NCBI GenBank assembly: GCA_021234155.1
Contig: JAJEKV010000025.1
Location: 3,311,339-3,375,338 of the forward strand
Length of the DNA stretch: 64,000 bases
Reading direction: 5' to 3'
DNA from: Isoetes taiwanensis
Taxonomy: Eukaryota; Streptophyta; Lycopodiopsida; Isoetales; Isoetaceae
The notes beneath the pieces are model-generated. The model saw only the letters and a program-made list of their open reading frames with translations, searched no databases and had not been told where the DNA came from. The stretch's first letter is position 1. Each line of letters opens with the position of its first letter. The translations under genes were made by a program, and so were the position numbers. Below are positions 32,021 through 43,223 of this stretch, piece after piece.

Positions 32021-33775
32021 CTCAATTCGTTGAATGTCCATATATTGTGATGTTCATACATTGATCTATGTTTTGTATAGGTATTGAGCACACTTCAACA
32101 ATGGCCAACTTTCACAAAATCTGTACGCCAACAAATATATTCTTCTTGACCCCTTTCTTGCATCTTAATCTAGAGTTGAGAAATCAAACTTCAATTCAAT
32201 ATGTATTTTGTAGTGTCTTTAAGACGATGGGCGTCAATGTAGAAACTTTACGTTGGATAGAAAATGTTGAGATTTGGTCGGGCAAGGTTTCTATATTAAC
32301 TAGTTTTGTGAAGACTCCATTCTCATCATAATATATGCCTTCTCCCTTAAGAGCAAATAAGCTCTAGTTTATCAACTCATACATAATTCATAGACTTTGG
32401 TTCTATTCCCTTATTCCTCATACACTTTGATATATTCCCTTATTCCTTGATTGTTCGATTGTAACTGAGACGTAGTCACATTTTTTATGTACAAAACAAA
32501 TTAGTGGGGTGAAAAAAGCCCTTTTTTTTTGCAAAATGCCACCTTCTTCTGTCTGTATTTCTTCATTCATAATTAATTAGTATTGGTATTTAAGCTTTCT
32601 AACATGAAATGACAATGCTTGGGCGCTGCTCTGAGTATTGAGTACATATAGAATCTATGGGCACGTGAAATCTTCAATCCAGTAGGGACTATGATTGTTT
32701 ATTCGACACTCTTGATCCCCAGAAGGTGCAAAAGCTGCTTCTTCCTTGGTTTGGGAATCCGACTTGTTCTGGGTGATCCATTATTATACAATGAAATATG
32801 GGGAGTCATATGAGGCACACGTGATTGAATAAATTCTGTGTCAGATTACGATTTAAACAAGAAGAAGGGAAAAGAAAGTAGGGATGAAACACGCATTGAT
32901 CCAGATCTGGCATTAGTTATTCCAGTTGTGCAGAATCTTGTAGCGGCTAGTGATGGCTAATGTGGCTTTTGGTCCTTCCGTCAAAACATGTCATTTCGAC
33001 CTGTGTTGATGAGATCTATTTTATATTGTACTCAAATTAATAATAGATATCAAATTAGTAATAGATAATGTGGATAACACAATGGACACACCGAAGTAGC
33101 AAGTTGACCATGGCAGTTTCTCACTCGTTATAAATCCTCAAATTGCATAAGTAAATGATGTGGCCGTAAATTTATTTGAGTTCCTATTAGCCATTAAATG
33201 TTCGTTTAAGCAATCCATGAACAAAAACCGCCTCGTATTAGACCCCCGGGTTGTTGCCAATAAATGTCTATGTAAGCAATATTGATATAAATAGTCTGCT
33301 ATTAGAAATCTAGGCACAAAAGAAAGAACTATTAGTAGTGTGTTCCTAACTCGGACCACGTCCTACTTTTAGAAATGTTCACAGCTTCACGATAAATTTC
33401 TTGTAGTCTATAATTTAGACATAATTGATGGATTCACTTTTTTATTACTAACTTCTCAAACTTTCTATCTATTTAATTTAATATTGCAAATTTCAAAACA
33501 AACAAACAAACAAAATTCTAATTGAACCCCCAATAATGGTCGTATAAAATTAAACAATACCAATAGTTGCAAAACTTTGGATACAACATTAAAAATCATG
33601 ATAAACATTAGGAATTGTGCTAAACAAAGTTATTGTTGAATATGCAGATACAATGGAACCATCCAATTAGAAGAAGAAGAAATAGCAATTATTACGTCAT
33701 GCCACTTCCACTTGGCAGTATCCAATTGGATATATCACACACACAGCACACCAATATTGCTTTATTGTGTATATA
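32021..33775. other. No gene seen
   Basis: A+T-rich sequence with short ORFs lacking recognisable motifs. A T-run at 32521-32530 and a CAAA repeat near 33500 are the only notable features. Confidence 0.4.
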
Positions 33776-33823
33776 ACACACACACAAGAGCGCGCGCGCG
33801 CACACACACACACACACACACAT
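33776..33823. repeat. Compound CA/GC microsatellite
   Basis: ACACAC, then an alternating GC run, then a longer CA run. The ORFs that cross it are artefacts of the dinucleotide repeat. Confidence 0.95.
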
Positions 33824-33949
33824 CCCCCCAATATTGCTTTGTTGAGTTCTACCTCCAAGCACTTTACATTGAATGCGACTGTCGACAGCATCGAACTCGA
33901 TATATATTTGTTTTTGACCTAGTATGGTACCAATAGACCAAATATTCAG

Positions 33950-33965
33950 AGCAGATTTATTCATT
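33950..33965 (-). terminator. Poly(A) signal after the Pro-rich gene
   Basis: AATAAA on the minus strand near 33955-33960, about 40 bases after the stop codon at 33998-34000. Confidence 0.45.
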
Positions 33966-33997
33966 TAGCTGTAGTAAAAAAGAAAATTGTAACAAGA

Positions 33998-34336
33998 TTA
34001 AGATCGAGGTGGTGGTTGAGGGAAGGACAAGGGAGGCCTGGGTGGCAATGCTGGAAGTGCAGGAATTTGAGAAGGCAGGGGCGGAAGTGGAGGGTAATAA
34101 GAAGGCAAAGGAGGAAGTGGAGGCAAAGGTGGAAGTGGAGGGAATTGATAAGGCCAGGGAGAAAGAGGACTTAGTGGAGGGAACGCTAAGGCAGAGATAG
34201 TTGAGACTTTAAAGTTTGGAGATATGGTATGATGGGACGGAAGAGAAGGCCAGATCAAAGGAGACCTAGAAGCATCTAAGGTGCTGCTCATTCCTAGCAC
34301 CATAGCCAACAATAATGCCTTCCAATAGGATGCCAT
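33998..34336 (-). CDS. Small secreted proline-rich protein (112 aa)
   Basis: This single-exon ORF starts MASYWKALLLAMVLGMSSTL, a classical signal peptide with likely cleavage after about residue 23 (LDASR). The mature part is dominated by PPLPPLP-type repeats, with SYYP and SPLSPW insertions, and ends PPRS. It has no Cys after the signal and no hydroxyproline SPPPP extensin repeat, so it is best called a proline-rich cell-wall or secreted protein of unknown role. A TATA box lies about 40 bases upstream and an AATAAA about 40 bases downstream, so the unit looks complete. Low-complexity coding makes homology assignment weak. Confidence 0.6.
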   Translation of the reverse strand: MASYWKALLLAMVLGMSSTLDASRSPLIWPSLPSHHTISPNFKVSTISALAFPPLSPLSPWPYQFPPLPPLPPLPPLPSYYPPLPPLPSQIPALPALPPRPPLSFPQPPPRS

Positions 34337-34371
34337 ATATTGCCACTTTTGTGTTCCATCAGTTCTTGAGT

Positions 34372-34383
34372 GCTTTTATATAC
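34372..34383 (-). promoter_or_regulatory. TATA box of the Pro-rich gene
   Basis: GTATATAAAAGC on the minus strand, 36-47 bases upstream of the ATG at 34336, implying a very short 5' leader. Confidence 0.55.
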
Positions 34384-34417
34384 AAATCATAGAGGAATCA
34401 AAAGATCCAACTTTGGA

Positions 34418-34700
34418 TCATCGCATTTCTCCTTTCAAAGTTTATGCTAGCTCTTGTAGCCTAGTGAAATGTCCCATACGGAAGATGACCCTTTATTATA
34501 AGATTTTCTTATACTGTTTCACATGCGACTTACATAGGGTGCCTTGCAAATGATGTCAAAGAAGAGTCAGAACATCCGTCTTTGCATCATCACACATTGC
34601 TCCTTTCAAAGTTTACAATAGCTCTTGTAGTATAGTGAAATGTCTCATATGAAGGATAACCCTTTATTGTAAGTTTTTCTTATTATGTTCCACATGCAAC
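34418..34700. repeat. Diverged tandem duplication upstream of Pro-rich gene
   Basis: Two units about 180 bases apart share GCATCATC/GATCATCG, TCCTTTCAAAGTTTA, AGCTCTTGTAG, TAGTGAAATGTC and CCCTTTATT. They lie directly upstream of the gene at 33998-34336 and may duplicate promoter elements. The rest up to 35357 shows no gene. Confidence 0.65.
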
Positions 34701-35357
34701 AAAGAAACCAATTGTATTGTCTTCGAGTGTATGGCAACATTTGACATTTTCAAACATGTATAGTTTGGACCAGTGAAAGAAAATTCAAATACAAATTCTA
34801 TTGGAAACACAACTAGTAGTTTTAAAATGGAGAATCATATCGTAGCTTATTTGTTTTCTTGTAACCTTAGGATTTGACAATATTCCAAAGCTTAGGAGTT
34901 ACCAAAATCAAACATTCTATAAGAAACATGCCAAGTTAAGAAAAGATAAGCTCGCAATTAATGGAGATGTTTAAGGATAATAACTAGATCTAAATGTGCA
35001 GATTCACATCTACTGATGTGGAGTGAATGTGTATAGGCCCCATAAAGCAATATTGGTATGATGTATGCATCTCAAAAGCATGTTAGTTTTTTTATGGAGG
35101 TTAACAATATTATTCTATGGTATTCTATTCTTTCTTTTTTTTGTGGTCTGGTGGCTTTTGTGACTTTATGTTCAACGTTTACAAAGTAAAATTTGTCACA
35201 TTGCTTTGGAGATGGTGAAAACATCCCATTACAAAGGCTAGATCAATCCTATGTTTGCCAGGGATCCACAATGGTACCTGCTAGCACATTTGCCCATGAA
35301 AAAGCGTAAAGTGATTGTCACCATCCATACATGAGCATGTCGCCTTAGAATCAAGAC
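34701..35357. other. No gene seen
   Basis: A+T-rich DNA between the promoter duplication and the SINE-related array. No motif or ORF stands out. Confidence 0.4.
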
Positions 35358-36710
35358 AAGGTCCATACTAGACTAATATTGTGGAGACTAGCTAGCTTAT
35401 CCCACTGCCTTGCGACAGCAAAGTGGAGGACACGTATAGGCTTTTAAGTTCTACCACGTCGGGCTCATCATCGTATACCCCTAGTAACCAACTTCCAAAT
35501 ATAAATGACATTGGCAAGGTTTGAACCCATGCCCAAATGTACATATATTTTGGCATTACTAGGCCTATACCAACTCACCACACATCCGTTGGGCAAAACT
35601 TTTGCCTTACATGCACACTTTGTAGGCAGGATTTAATCCCGCCTTAGGAAGTCTAGGTCCTACGGGCAACTCTAGGGGCATGGCTTTTTTAGCCTCACCA
35701 TCCTAGTGCCACCATCCTAGTCCCATTAATTTTTTATTACTTTGTTTAAGGTCCATACTAGACTAATCTTGTGCAGACTAGCTAGCTTATCCCACTGCCG
35801 CCCCATTGATTTTTTATTACTTTGTTTAAGGTCCATACCACATTGGGATCATCATCGTATACCCCTAGTAACTAACTTCCAAATATAAATGATATTGGCA
35901 AGGTTTGAACCCATGACCAAATGTACATTTGGCATTACTAGGCCTATACCAACTCACCACACATCCGTTGGGCAAAACTTTTGCCTTACATGCACACTTT
36001 GTAGGCACGATTTAATCCCGCCTTAGGAAGTCTAGGTCCTGGGGCAACTCAGGGCATGGCTTTTTTAGCCTCACCATTCTAGTGCCACCATCCTAGTCCC
36101 ATTGATTTTTTATTACTTTGTTTAAGGTCCATACTAGACTAATCTTGTGCAGACTAGCTAGCTTATCCCACCGCCAGAAAGTGGAGGACACGTATAGGCT
36201 TTTAAGTTCTACCACGTCAGAGATCATCATCTATACCCCTAGTAACCAACTTCCAAATATAAATGACATTGGCAAGGTTTGAACCCATGACCAAATGTAT
36301 ATTTATTTTGACATTATTAGACCTATACCAACTCACCACACATCTGTTGGGCAAAACTTTTGCCTTACATGCATACTTTGTAGGTAGGATTTAATCCCGC
36401 CTTAGGAAGTCTAGGTCCTAGGGGCAACTCTAGGGGCATTTTTAGCCTCACCATCCTAGTGCCACCAACCTAGTCCCATTGATTTTTTATTACTTTGTTT
36501 AAGGCCCATACTAGACTAATCTTGTGCAAACTAGCTAGCTTATCCCACTGCCTTGCGGCAGCCAAAGTGGAGGACACATATAGGCTTTTAAGTTCTACCT
36601 CGTCGGGGATCATCATCGTATACCCCTAGTCACCAATTTCCAAATATAAATGACATTGGCAAGATTTGAACCCATGACTAAATGTACATTTATTTTGGCA
36701 TTATTAGGCA
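35358..36710 (-). repeat. Tandem array of SINE-related units (left part)
   Basis: Units start with AAGGTCCATACTAGAC-like text at 35358, 35748, 35828, 36124 and 36501. Full units are about 375-395 bases; those at 35748 and 35828 are internally deleted (81 and 296 bases). On the minus strand each full unit has an A-box-like TGGTGAGTTGG (for example 35570-35580) and a B-box-like GGGTTCAAACC (35518-35528), so the repeat is probably tRNA-derived. The last unit is cut by a LINE at 36711 and resumes at about 39505. Confidence 0.85.
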
Positions 36711-36844
36711 TTTTTTTTTGAGGAAAAGGAAGGATTTGATATTAATCATAAATTAAAAACATACATACAAAATGGGGCTCAGAGCCCAAATAGAAAGTAA
36801 CTGAATATAACCATAACCAAAAAACCATTTCTGGCAAACTGTTC

Positions 36845-38600
36845 TCAAGTCTCGACTGCAAAGAAATCACCTTCAAAGCCAAATTCCACCTGTGGGATCA
36901 GGGAATCAGGGGGTTTGAATCGGAGGGAAGACAAATTTAAAAGGGAGGCCGGGATTGCAGGTAAATCAGGGAACGAATGAGTGGCAGTGAGAGGCATGGC
37001 ATAGGAAGGGGTGGCAATCCAATTAATCTCGGACCAGGATGGGGTAAGTAGCAGCAATTCATCAAGGGGAACTTGGATTATGTCTAAAAGAACACCGGCA
37101 GCTGCTTCACATCTACTTTGTGGTAGTAATACATGGATCTCAGACAGGAAAATTGCTGCTCTGTAAGTAGACGGTTATGAGCACCAATAAACTTGTGCAG
37201 AATATGTGCATTATAAGCCTCTTTGAGAAGAAATTTGAGCCGGAAAGTCGCCCTTACAGCTTGTCTTGGGGTCCCCGAGTGATGAAGAGGAACATCATCC
37301 GGCAGCGTGGTCCCCCTGAAGACCTGCACCACACTGTTCAAAAAGGCTGCAATCCACAAATGAATTCGGATCAATCAAGGAGTCAAAACGAACAACAAAG
37401 AAGTCAGACCTGAAGGACCCCCAAAGCAGCCAATCAGTATCATATTTCTCCAATTTTAATGCCTTATGAGCCATAGCACACCTGACAAGCTCAAATTGGA
37501 AATTGAGCTTCATCCAGTTGAGATCCCACTTCCTATTTGCCAGTGCCACATTATTCCTGTGTTTCCAGACAATCCATAGAGCTAACTGAAGGATAGTTGA
37601 GTTGACCTTGGAGTCCCGAGGAAGGAAAAATTGGGCCATATTGGATATGAAGTCCAGATCAGGGATATTCAGCTTGGAGCCAATCCGGGACAACCACCCC
37701 CAAAAATCTTGAATCCTCGGACAAGTGAAGATATGAAGGACAGACTCATCTTGACTACTACAAAGAGGACAAAGAGGGCTGTGAATATTCTTGAACTGCC
37801 TCTTGATCATGTTATGTTACATAACAGAGCATTATGAAGAACTAGCCAGGCAAACACTTTAATTTTGGGGCAAGAGTAAGATTGCCAGTTAGAGAAGAGA
37901 GTCTCCTTGAAATTTTTGAGGGAAAGACCCTGTAAGGAAGCATGCTTTATCTTTTTCTGGAGGAGGCAAGCATGGTAAATTTTAGAAACCTTGTAGCTTC
38001 TTTTGACTTTGAAGAACCAGTTCAAAGGAGAATGGCTCTCACCCTTACCATCCTTATAGAGGAGTAGGTCAGAACAACCTGCTTATAAATAGATCTATTG
38101 GTTGCCCCTCCCCCCAACTTTCCTCTTGACCAGCTCCCAAGGAATCCATTTATTGTTCTCATCAATCAGGTCTCTAACATGTAGAATATTGGCCTTATGC
38201 CACTTCTTGTAGCAGGTAGGATGGCAAATAGCCATGGCAGAGTAAGAAGGTGGAGCTAAGATAGGAGACCAGAATATCGAGGTATCTCTCACAAATTAGT
38301 AATTTTGTCATGGGTGAACTTACTAGCCACTTTCTCCCAGGCTTTAAAAATGTTCCTGAGAAGAGGAGAAGTATTTGCAGCACACTTAAAATCATAGAAT
38401 GCAGAATCTGGAAGTTGGTGCATCAAGGAGGGACTCCCCAGTGGTTTATTCTTGTTAAACCAGAATCTGATGAAATCCATTGCAAGGGATTGAAACCCAG
38501 AGATGGCTTTCCACACATTTTTAGCACCTAAAATCTGAGCCTGGAGGAAAAGAGATTTGCAACCCAACCCTCCAGCTTTTCTGCTATGGGTGAGCTCATC
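36845..38600 (-). pseudogene. LINE ORF2 C-terminal region with zinc-binding domain
   Basis: Minus-strand fragments include GCKSLFLQAQILGAKNVWKA (post-RT region, 38567-38289), a WSPILAPP/CHPTCYKKWHKANILHV block (38292-38095), and NWFFKVKRSYKVSKIYHACL (38025-37807). The reverse-transcriptase zinc-binding motif is at 37810-37600 (SPLCPLCSSQDESVLHIFTC), followed by a degraded RNase H-like tail to about 36845 (FGFEGDFFAVET). Frames shift several times. This layout is typical of angiosperm and gymnosperm L1 elements. Confidence 0.8.
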
Positions 38601-38601
38601 C

Positions 38602-39413
38602 CAATGTTGTTAAATACTTTGCATACCGTACGGGTACCATACGTTTTTTAAGTTTTTTTTAAGTTTTTTATTTTTGGTTTTTAAAATCTTAGAATACGTT
38701 TTTATAACATTAAAAACGTTGCAAACGTTAAAAACGTAAAAAACGTAAAAAACTTTAAAAACCCCAAATTGCCCCTTTGAAACAGATTATATAACATTTT
38801 TTAATACCAGCACCATATTTGGGTTCCAATCAAATCACAAAAATGTGTATTAAATTCAAAGGTTTAACTTAATAATATAACAACTAACATAAATGTTTAG
38901 CTTATTATCATACTAGAAGTAGATAGAAGAGAAATGAATATAGGTAAAAAAAGAATTATTTGAAGCAGCTATACCTTTGGAACGGTTTTGGGTCACTTCC
39001 TGCTTCTATTTGTCACTTATGGCAGTCAGATCTTCAGATGCAATATAGAAAAATGAATCGAAATAAAATTAGTTGTAAAAGAAGAAGAATGGAAAAGTTA
39101 CCTTGGTCGACTGGTCTTGGATTGGCGCAAGTGTTTCCTGGTTTGCATGGTGGAGTAAAAACCTTTCTTTCATTGAACAAAAAACCAAAATCCTGGTTCT
39201 ACATGCATTTGGCATGTTTCTACATGCATGCGGCCACTCCAAAATCTTGTTTGCTAGACTAGAAAATCTAAATGAAAGTCATTCAAGGCATTAGTAATGA
39301 TTTTTTTTTTTTTACATTTTTTGATAACCCCCGATGGTTGCAAACGTTTAGAAAACGTAGGGGTTTTTTAAGAAGTACTCTATGGTTAAAAACGGGGTTT
39401 TTTAACAACACTG
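38602..39413. mobile_element. Non-autonomous hAT element, 812 bp, 8-bp TSD
   Basis: Termini CAATGTTGTTAAA (left) and CAGTGTTGTTAAA (right, reverse complement) are near-perfect inverted repeats of the common hAT CAGTGTTG type. The target duplication GCTCATCC is exact at 38594-38601 and 39414-39421. Subterminal zones are rich in AAAACGT/ACGTTTTT motifs. No transposase is encoded. Removing it rejoins LINE text reading SRKAG and WDE across the site. Confidence 0.92.
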
Positions 39414-39504
39414 GCTCATCCCAGGAAGACAAATGGGTCCCCTGCCAAATGTATTCTCTGATGCACTGTTCAATCTTATTGTATGAGGCTTTATCAACAA
39501 TCAG

Positions 39505-39940
39505 ACCTATACCAACTCACCACACATCCGTTGGGGAAAACTTTTGCCTTACATGCACACTTTGTAGGCAAGATTTAATCCCGCCTTAGGAAGTCTAGGC
39601 CCTAGGGGCAACTCTAGGGGCATGGCTTTTTTAGCCTCACCATCCTAGTGCCACCATCCTAGTCCCATTGATTTTGTATTACTTTGTTTAAGGTCCATAC
39701 TAGACTAATCTTGTGCAGACTATCTAGCTTATCCCACTGCCTTGCGGCAGCCAAAATAGAGGACACATATAGGCTTTTAAGTTCTACTACGTCGGGGATC
39801 ATCATCATATACCCCTAGTAACCAACATCCAAATATAAATGACATTAGCAAGGTTTGAACCCATAACCAAATGTATATTTATTTTAGTATTACTAGGCCT
39901 ATACCAACTCACCACACATCCATTGGACAAGACTTTTTGA
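39505..39940 (-). repeat. SINE-related array (right part)
   Basis: Continuation of the unit interrupted by the LINE, plus one further partial unit starting at about 39690 (AGGTCCATACTAGAC) that ends near 39940 after CACCACACATCCATTGG. Confidence 0.85.
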
Positions 39941-40765
39941 TGCACTATCCATTATATTCTCAATATATAGGTATAAACAACTGTTAAGCAAGCTAAGCCA
40001 ATGCTTTAACTTGGTCTCTAGAACCTTTGAGTAGTTAAACTCCTATTATCTATTATTTTCATTTTGTTCCAATTATCGTCGGAATGTTTTTGAATGTAAT
40101 GGCGCCATATATCCTGACTTGAACACCTTTCATGTCCCTTCGTACGTTGTACTTTAGGTTGCATAAAGAATTAAAGTCGAAACAATTAGTGGTTTATGGT
40201 CTACATTACTAATTGTACCACATAATTAATATAATAAAGGCACTATAAAAAACCAATCAAAATAAACTACCATAAAAACCATCAAAATGGACTGTGCTAA
40301 CAAACTAGAATAATAAACCATAAATAAGAACCACATATATAACTATGTTATTCAACACATTAACCCACAAAGTAACATCACTTTATAGAGGTGGTTTTTT
40401 GTGAAAACTGTTCCGGAAAACTGGTAATGCTTTTTTTTTTTTTTGGAGGCCTTGTGATCGTGCATTTATGTGTCATTCCACAACAAATGCAGCATATTAA
40501 AGTAACCATCTTATTCTAAAGCAGCTTTTGTCTCAAGCAGTCTATTCTTGTCTAATAGCGTCTGCATAATACATCCTCTGAAGAACCTTTTATGAGCAGC
40601 CCTTTTTATTTTCTGGACTTTGTCATACTCAAGCTAGCTGTTGTCTTCTTTCGGTTGATTTTGGAATGCCTGATCATAGTTGATGGACATAAATATAGTT
40701 AAACAACTTTGAAATTTGATGTTGGAAGATTTACTAGCAACACTTTCTTGATATGCATGTCATGC
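39941..40765. other. No gene seen
   Basis: A+T-rich sequence with short repeats of ATAAACCA-type text at 40240-40330 and a T-run at 40432-40444. No coding evidence. Confidence 0.4.
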
Positions 40766-40776
40766 TCAAGTTATCC

Positions 40777-41516
40777 TCTTATATATTGCTAGCTTCAATA
40801 TCGTATCCTCTTAGCTCCGCAACTCCTCCCGCTGCCAAATGGGTGGCACTTGCAGATTCCAGAACTTAATCGAATTCATACATGGCATTGGCATTTGGAC
40901 AAGTTGCTCTATCCCAAAGTGTCTGTGTTTGGATGACAAGTTATCCGTAGGTGTCTGCATGTTAATCCCTTGAGGCATCACTATGATCTTGGCACGTCTG
41001 CAGTATGCCCACTCTGCCTTTCAGACATTGAGACTATTGAGCATTATCTCTTTGCTTGTCTAGAAGTCCAACCAGCATGATCCTAGCTACAAGGTTTATT
41101 TGACAACACAGTGGATTGCCAATGTGTCCTCTTGCAGCCTACCTTGCTGCATGGTCCCTAGCTAAGCAAAAGGCACTTCATCTTGGTTCTGGTTGGCTCC
41201 TGTGGTCAATCTGGGAGCGCCAAAGACCACACATTTTTCATAGCATCTATTCATCTGCTTGTTGTAGCCCAAGCTAAAATACTAATGGCTTATAACAGAT
41301 GTTCCTCCCTGGAGACAGACGTGAAAGACCAGATTTGGGTTCAGCGCCTTCAAATTAACTCTTAAACTAATCTCGTCTTTTGGAGTAAGTACATAATGCT
41401 TCAGTGTTCCAGAGGCATCTTCTTATACTTACAAAGATAGATGAGATGTCTACATTGTATAACTAACCCTTGATTAGTAAACTGTTGTTTCATCCTTCAA
41501 TAAAAAAAAAAAAAAA
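40777..41516 (+). mobile_element. 5'-truncated LINE with target duplication and poly(A)
   Basis: A short plus-strand LINE 3' end. An 11-bp target duplication TCAAGTTATCC lies at 40766-40776 and 41519-41529. A 15-base poly(A) is at 41502-41516. Inside, near 41000-41060, the translated text CPLCLSDIETIEHYLFAC is the reverse-transcriptase zinc-binding motif; WLLWSIWERQRPH-like text follows. Several stops show it is dead. Confidence 0.85.
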
Positions 41517-41529
41517 GTTCAAGTTATCC

Positions 41530-42911
41530 ATCATCCGTGTAATTCAGGGAATAAATTACTAATCACATATTGTTCTAGTAGCCACACAGAGTTTAGCTAA
41601 ACTTGCCCAAAAATGATCCCAAAACTTTTGGTGGTTTAGATAAAATCTACAAATTTTTCCTCTCATACTTTCTAGCGTTTCGCTAAACTAATCCGAAATT
41701 CATCATACAATTTTCTTTGATGTAGCTACTAAGTCTAGGCCTCAAATGAAATCATGGAGCTAGGAAATAAATTACTAATCATTTACTTCTTAATATTACC
41801 TATAATTACTTAAGCTAAACTAGCCCAAAAATTATTCCAAAATTTTCTATGGCTTAGGTGTTACATATTTTCACTCTCTTACTTTCTAGCGTTTGGCAAA
41901 AGAGCTCAAACGTTGGTGCTAGCGAGCTCAAACATTGGTGCTAGCACGAAAAAAGTTACGCTAAAATTTATATTTTTCCCTAATTTTTTCCATTTACTTT
42001 AGCCAACATTTTTTGAAAATGTGCTAAAAAATCGCTAAATGGCTAAGTTTAGCCCCTAAATCATGGTGTAGTTTCTGCCTTGCCATATGCTACCTTGGAG
42101 TTGGATTGTTGTATGTTTGTGTCATTATAACCAGTAGACTGCCTACAGTTAATGGCATAAGATATTGACTCATAAAAGCGTTGGGCTACGCAAGCTGTTG
42201 TGGAACAATTCATTGCCAAAAAATTTAATTGTGCATTTTGCAAGGTTTTCAACGTCATTCATTTCTACAATAGTCTCTTCCCATTCACGAGGGTAATCCC
42301 TTGATGCGTTGATTGTGTATATTGCAAGGTTTTCAACATCATTCATTTCCACAACCATCTCTCCCCATTCATGATTACAACGCCGCCTTATCCATTAGCA
42401 CCTTGTTCGTGTTCAAACGGGCAACTTGCTTCTGGTCACTATGCATGCTTCCAAACTTTCACACGGTTGGTTTCGCGTGCTTCCAAAACTTTCACACGGT
42501 TGGTTTCATTTAGCCACAGCCTGAGCCATTGGCATGGATATTATTTTGGCAAGCATTCACAATTGAAACTTCTATAGCTATTTGCTTGTTTCTGCTTGAA
42601 GAAGATGGCATCATTTACCAAAACAAACACAAATTTAAGTTAAAACACCTTTGCTATGGCTTCAATTGATTGTCACAACTAAATTACACAGAATTGATGC
42701 CAACCATATGTCAGATTGCTTGTTTTGCAAGAGCATATTCTAGTTGAAGCATGCACCACATATGCCGAGTCATTGCATACCTTCTTAGTATGTAATCAAC
42801 TTCCCACAATTATGCCTCATGACAGTTATCAAACTAATTTACATTTGATATTTCAGGATATGTCTTCATAAACAAAGGGGCAGTCCCAACCTGTTAATTG
42901 AGTCACATGAC
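41530..42911. other. No gene seen; short tandem duplications
   Basis: Three local duplications are visible: a 22-base unit GAGCTCAAACRTTGGTGCTA at about 41905-41947; an 87-base unit containing TGCAAGGTTTTCAACRTCAT at about 42237 and 42324; and a 33-base unit around TTTCACACGGTTGGTTTC at about 42458 and 42490. No ORF is convincing. Confidence 0.5.
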
Positions 42912-43223
42912 TTAAGCCCTAGTACTAAGGTTGAGATAAATCTGCCTTCCACCTTCTCCCATGTCATCAAAATTCCAGTCCCTAAAAATATCTCTGCGAA
43001 CAGCATGGCAGCGCATCAACCGTGGACTGGAAGGTGTTAGACTCATAGGAACAGGTGTGACCTGCTGTCTTGTTCCAACAGAATTTGTCGTAGGTGTTGG
43101 AGATGGCTTCTTTGACCAGCAATTCATGATAATTCCACAAGGTCCTTCATCATCTGAGCTTGAGGAAACAGATTGTGTTCGAAACGTTTGCGGACTATGA
43201 GAGGCCATGTACGACAAGCTCAT
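42912..43223 (-). CDS. Unrecognised Ser/Pro-rich coding exon
   Basis: This minus-strand open frame (103 codons to a TAA) reads MSLSYMASHSPQTFRTQSVS, then SSSDDEGPCGIIMNCWSKK, a Ser/Thr/Pro-rich stretch, and an end RRDIFRDWNFDDMGEGGRQI. It is preceded by a CTGCAG acceptor-like site at about 43226 and looks like a last exon. About 800 bases upstream, ATG 44081 opens MEPFKESFMEWSLNSE followed by GAG/GTATGG, a possible first exon (44034-44081), but the phases do not join directly, so a middle exon would be needed (a CTGCAG/G...CCAG/GTATCAG segment at about 43333-43397). I do not recognise the family. Confidence 0.35.
   Translation of the reverse strand: MSLSYMASHSPQTFRTQSVSSSSDDEGPCGIIMNCWSKKPSPTPTTNSVGTRQQVTPVPMSLTPSSPRLMRCHAVRRDIFRDWNFDDMGEGGRQIYLNLSTRA

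Larger units (their letters stand above)
36711..39505 (-). mobile_element. 5'-truncated LINE inserted in the SINE array
   Basis: A T-run at 36711-36719 is the reverse-strand poly(A) tail. The body reads as the C-terminal part of a plant L1 ORF2 on the minus strand. Repeat-unit text stops at ATTATTAGG before it and resumes with ACCTATACC after it, so it was inserted into the array, with little or no target duplication visible. A hAT element (38602-39413) lies in it. Confidence 0.85.

Noticed and set aside
33692-33964. ORFs with CVCVCVCARAR text
   Set aside because: Translation of the CA/GC microsatellite.
35358-36710. CRISPR-like regularly spaced repeats
   Set aside because: Units are about 380 bases, with diverged, deleted copies; this is a eukaryotic tandem SINE-related array.
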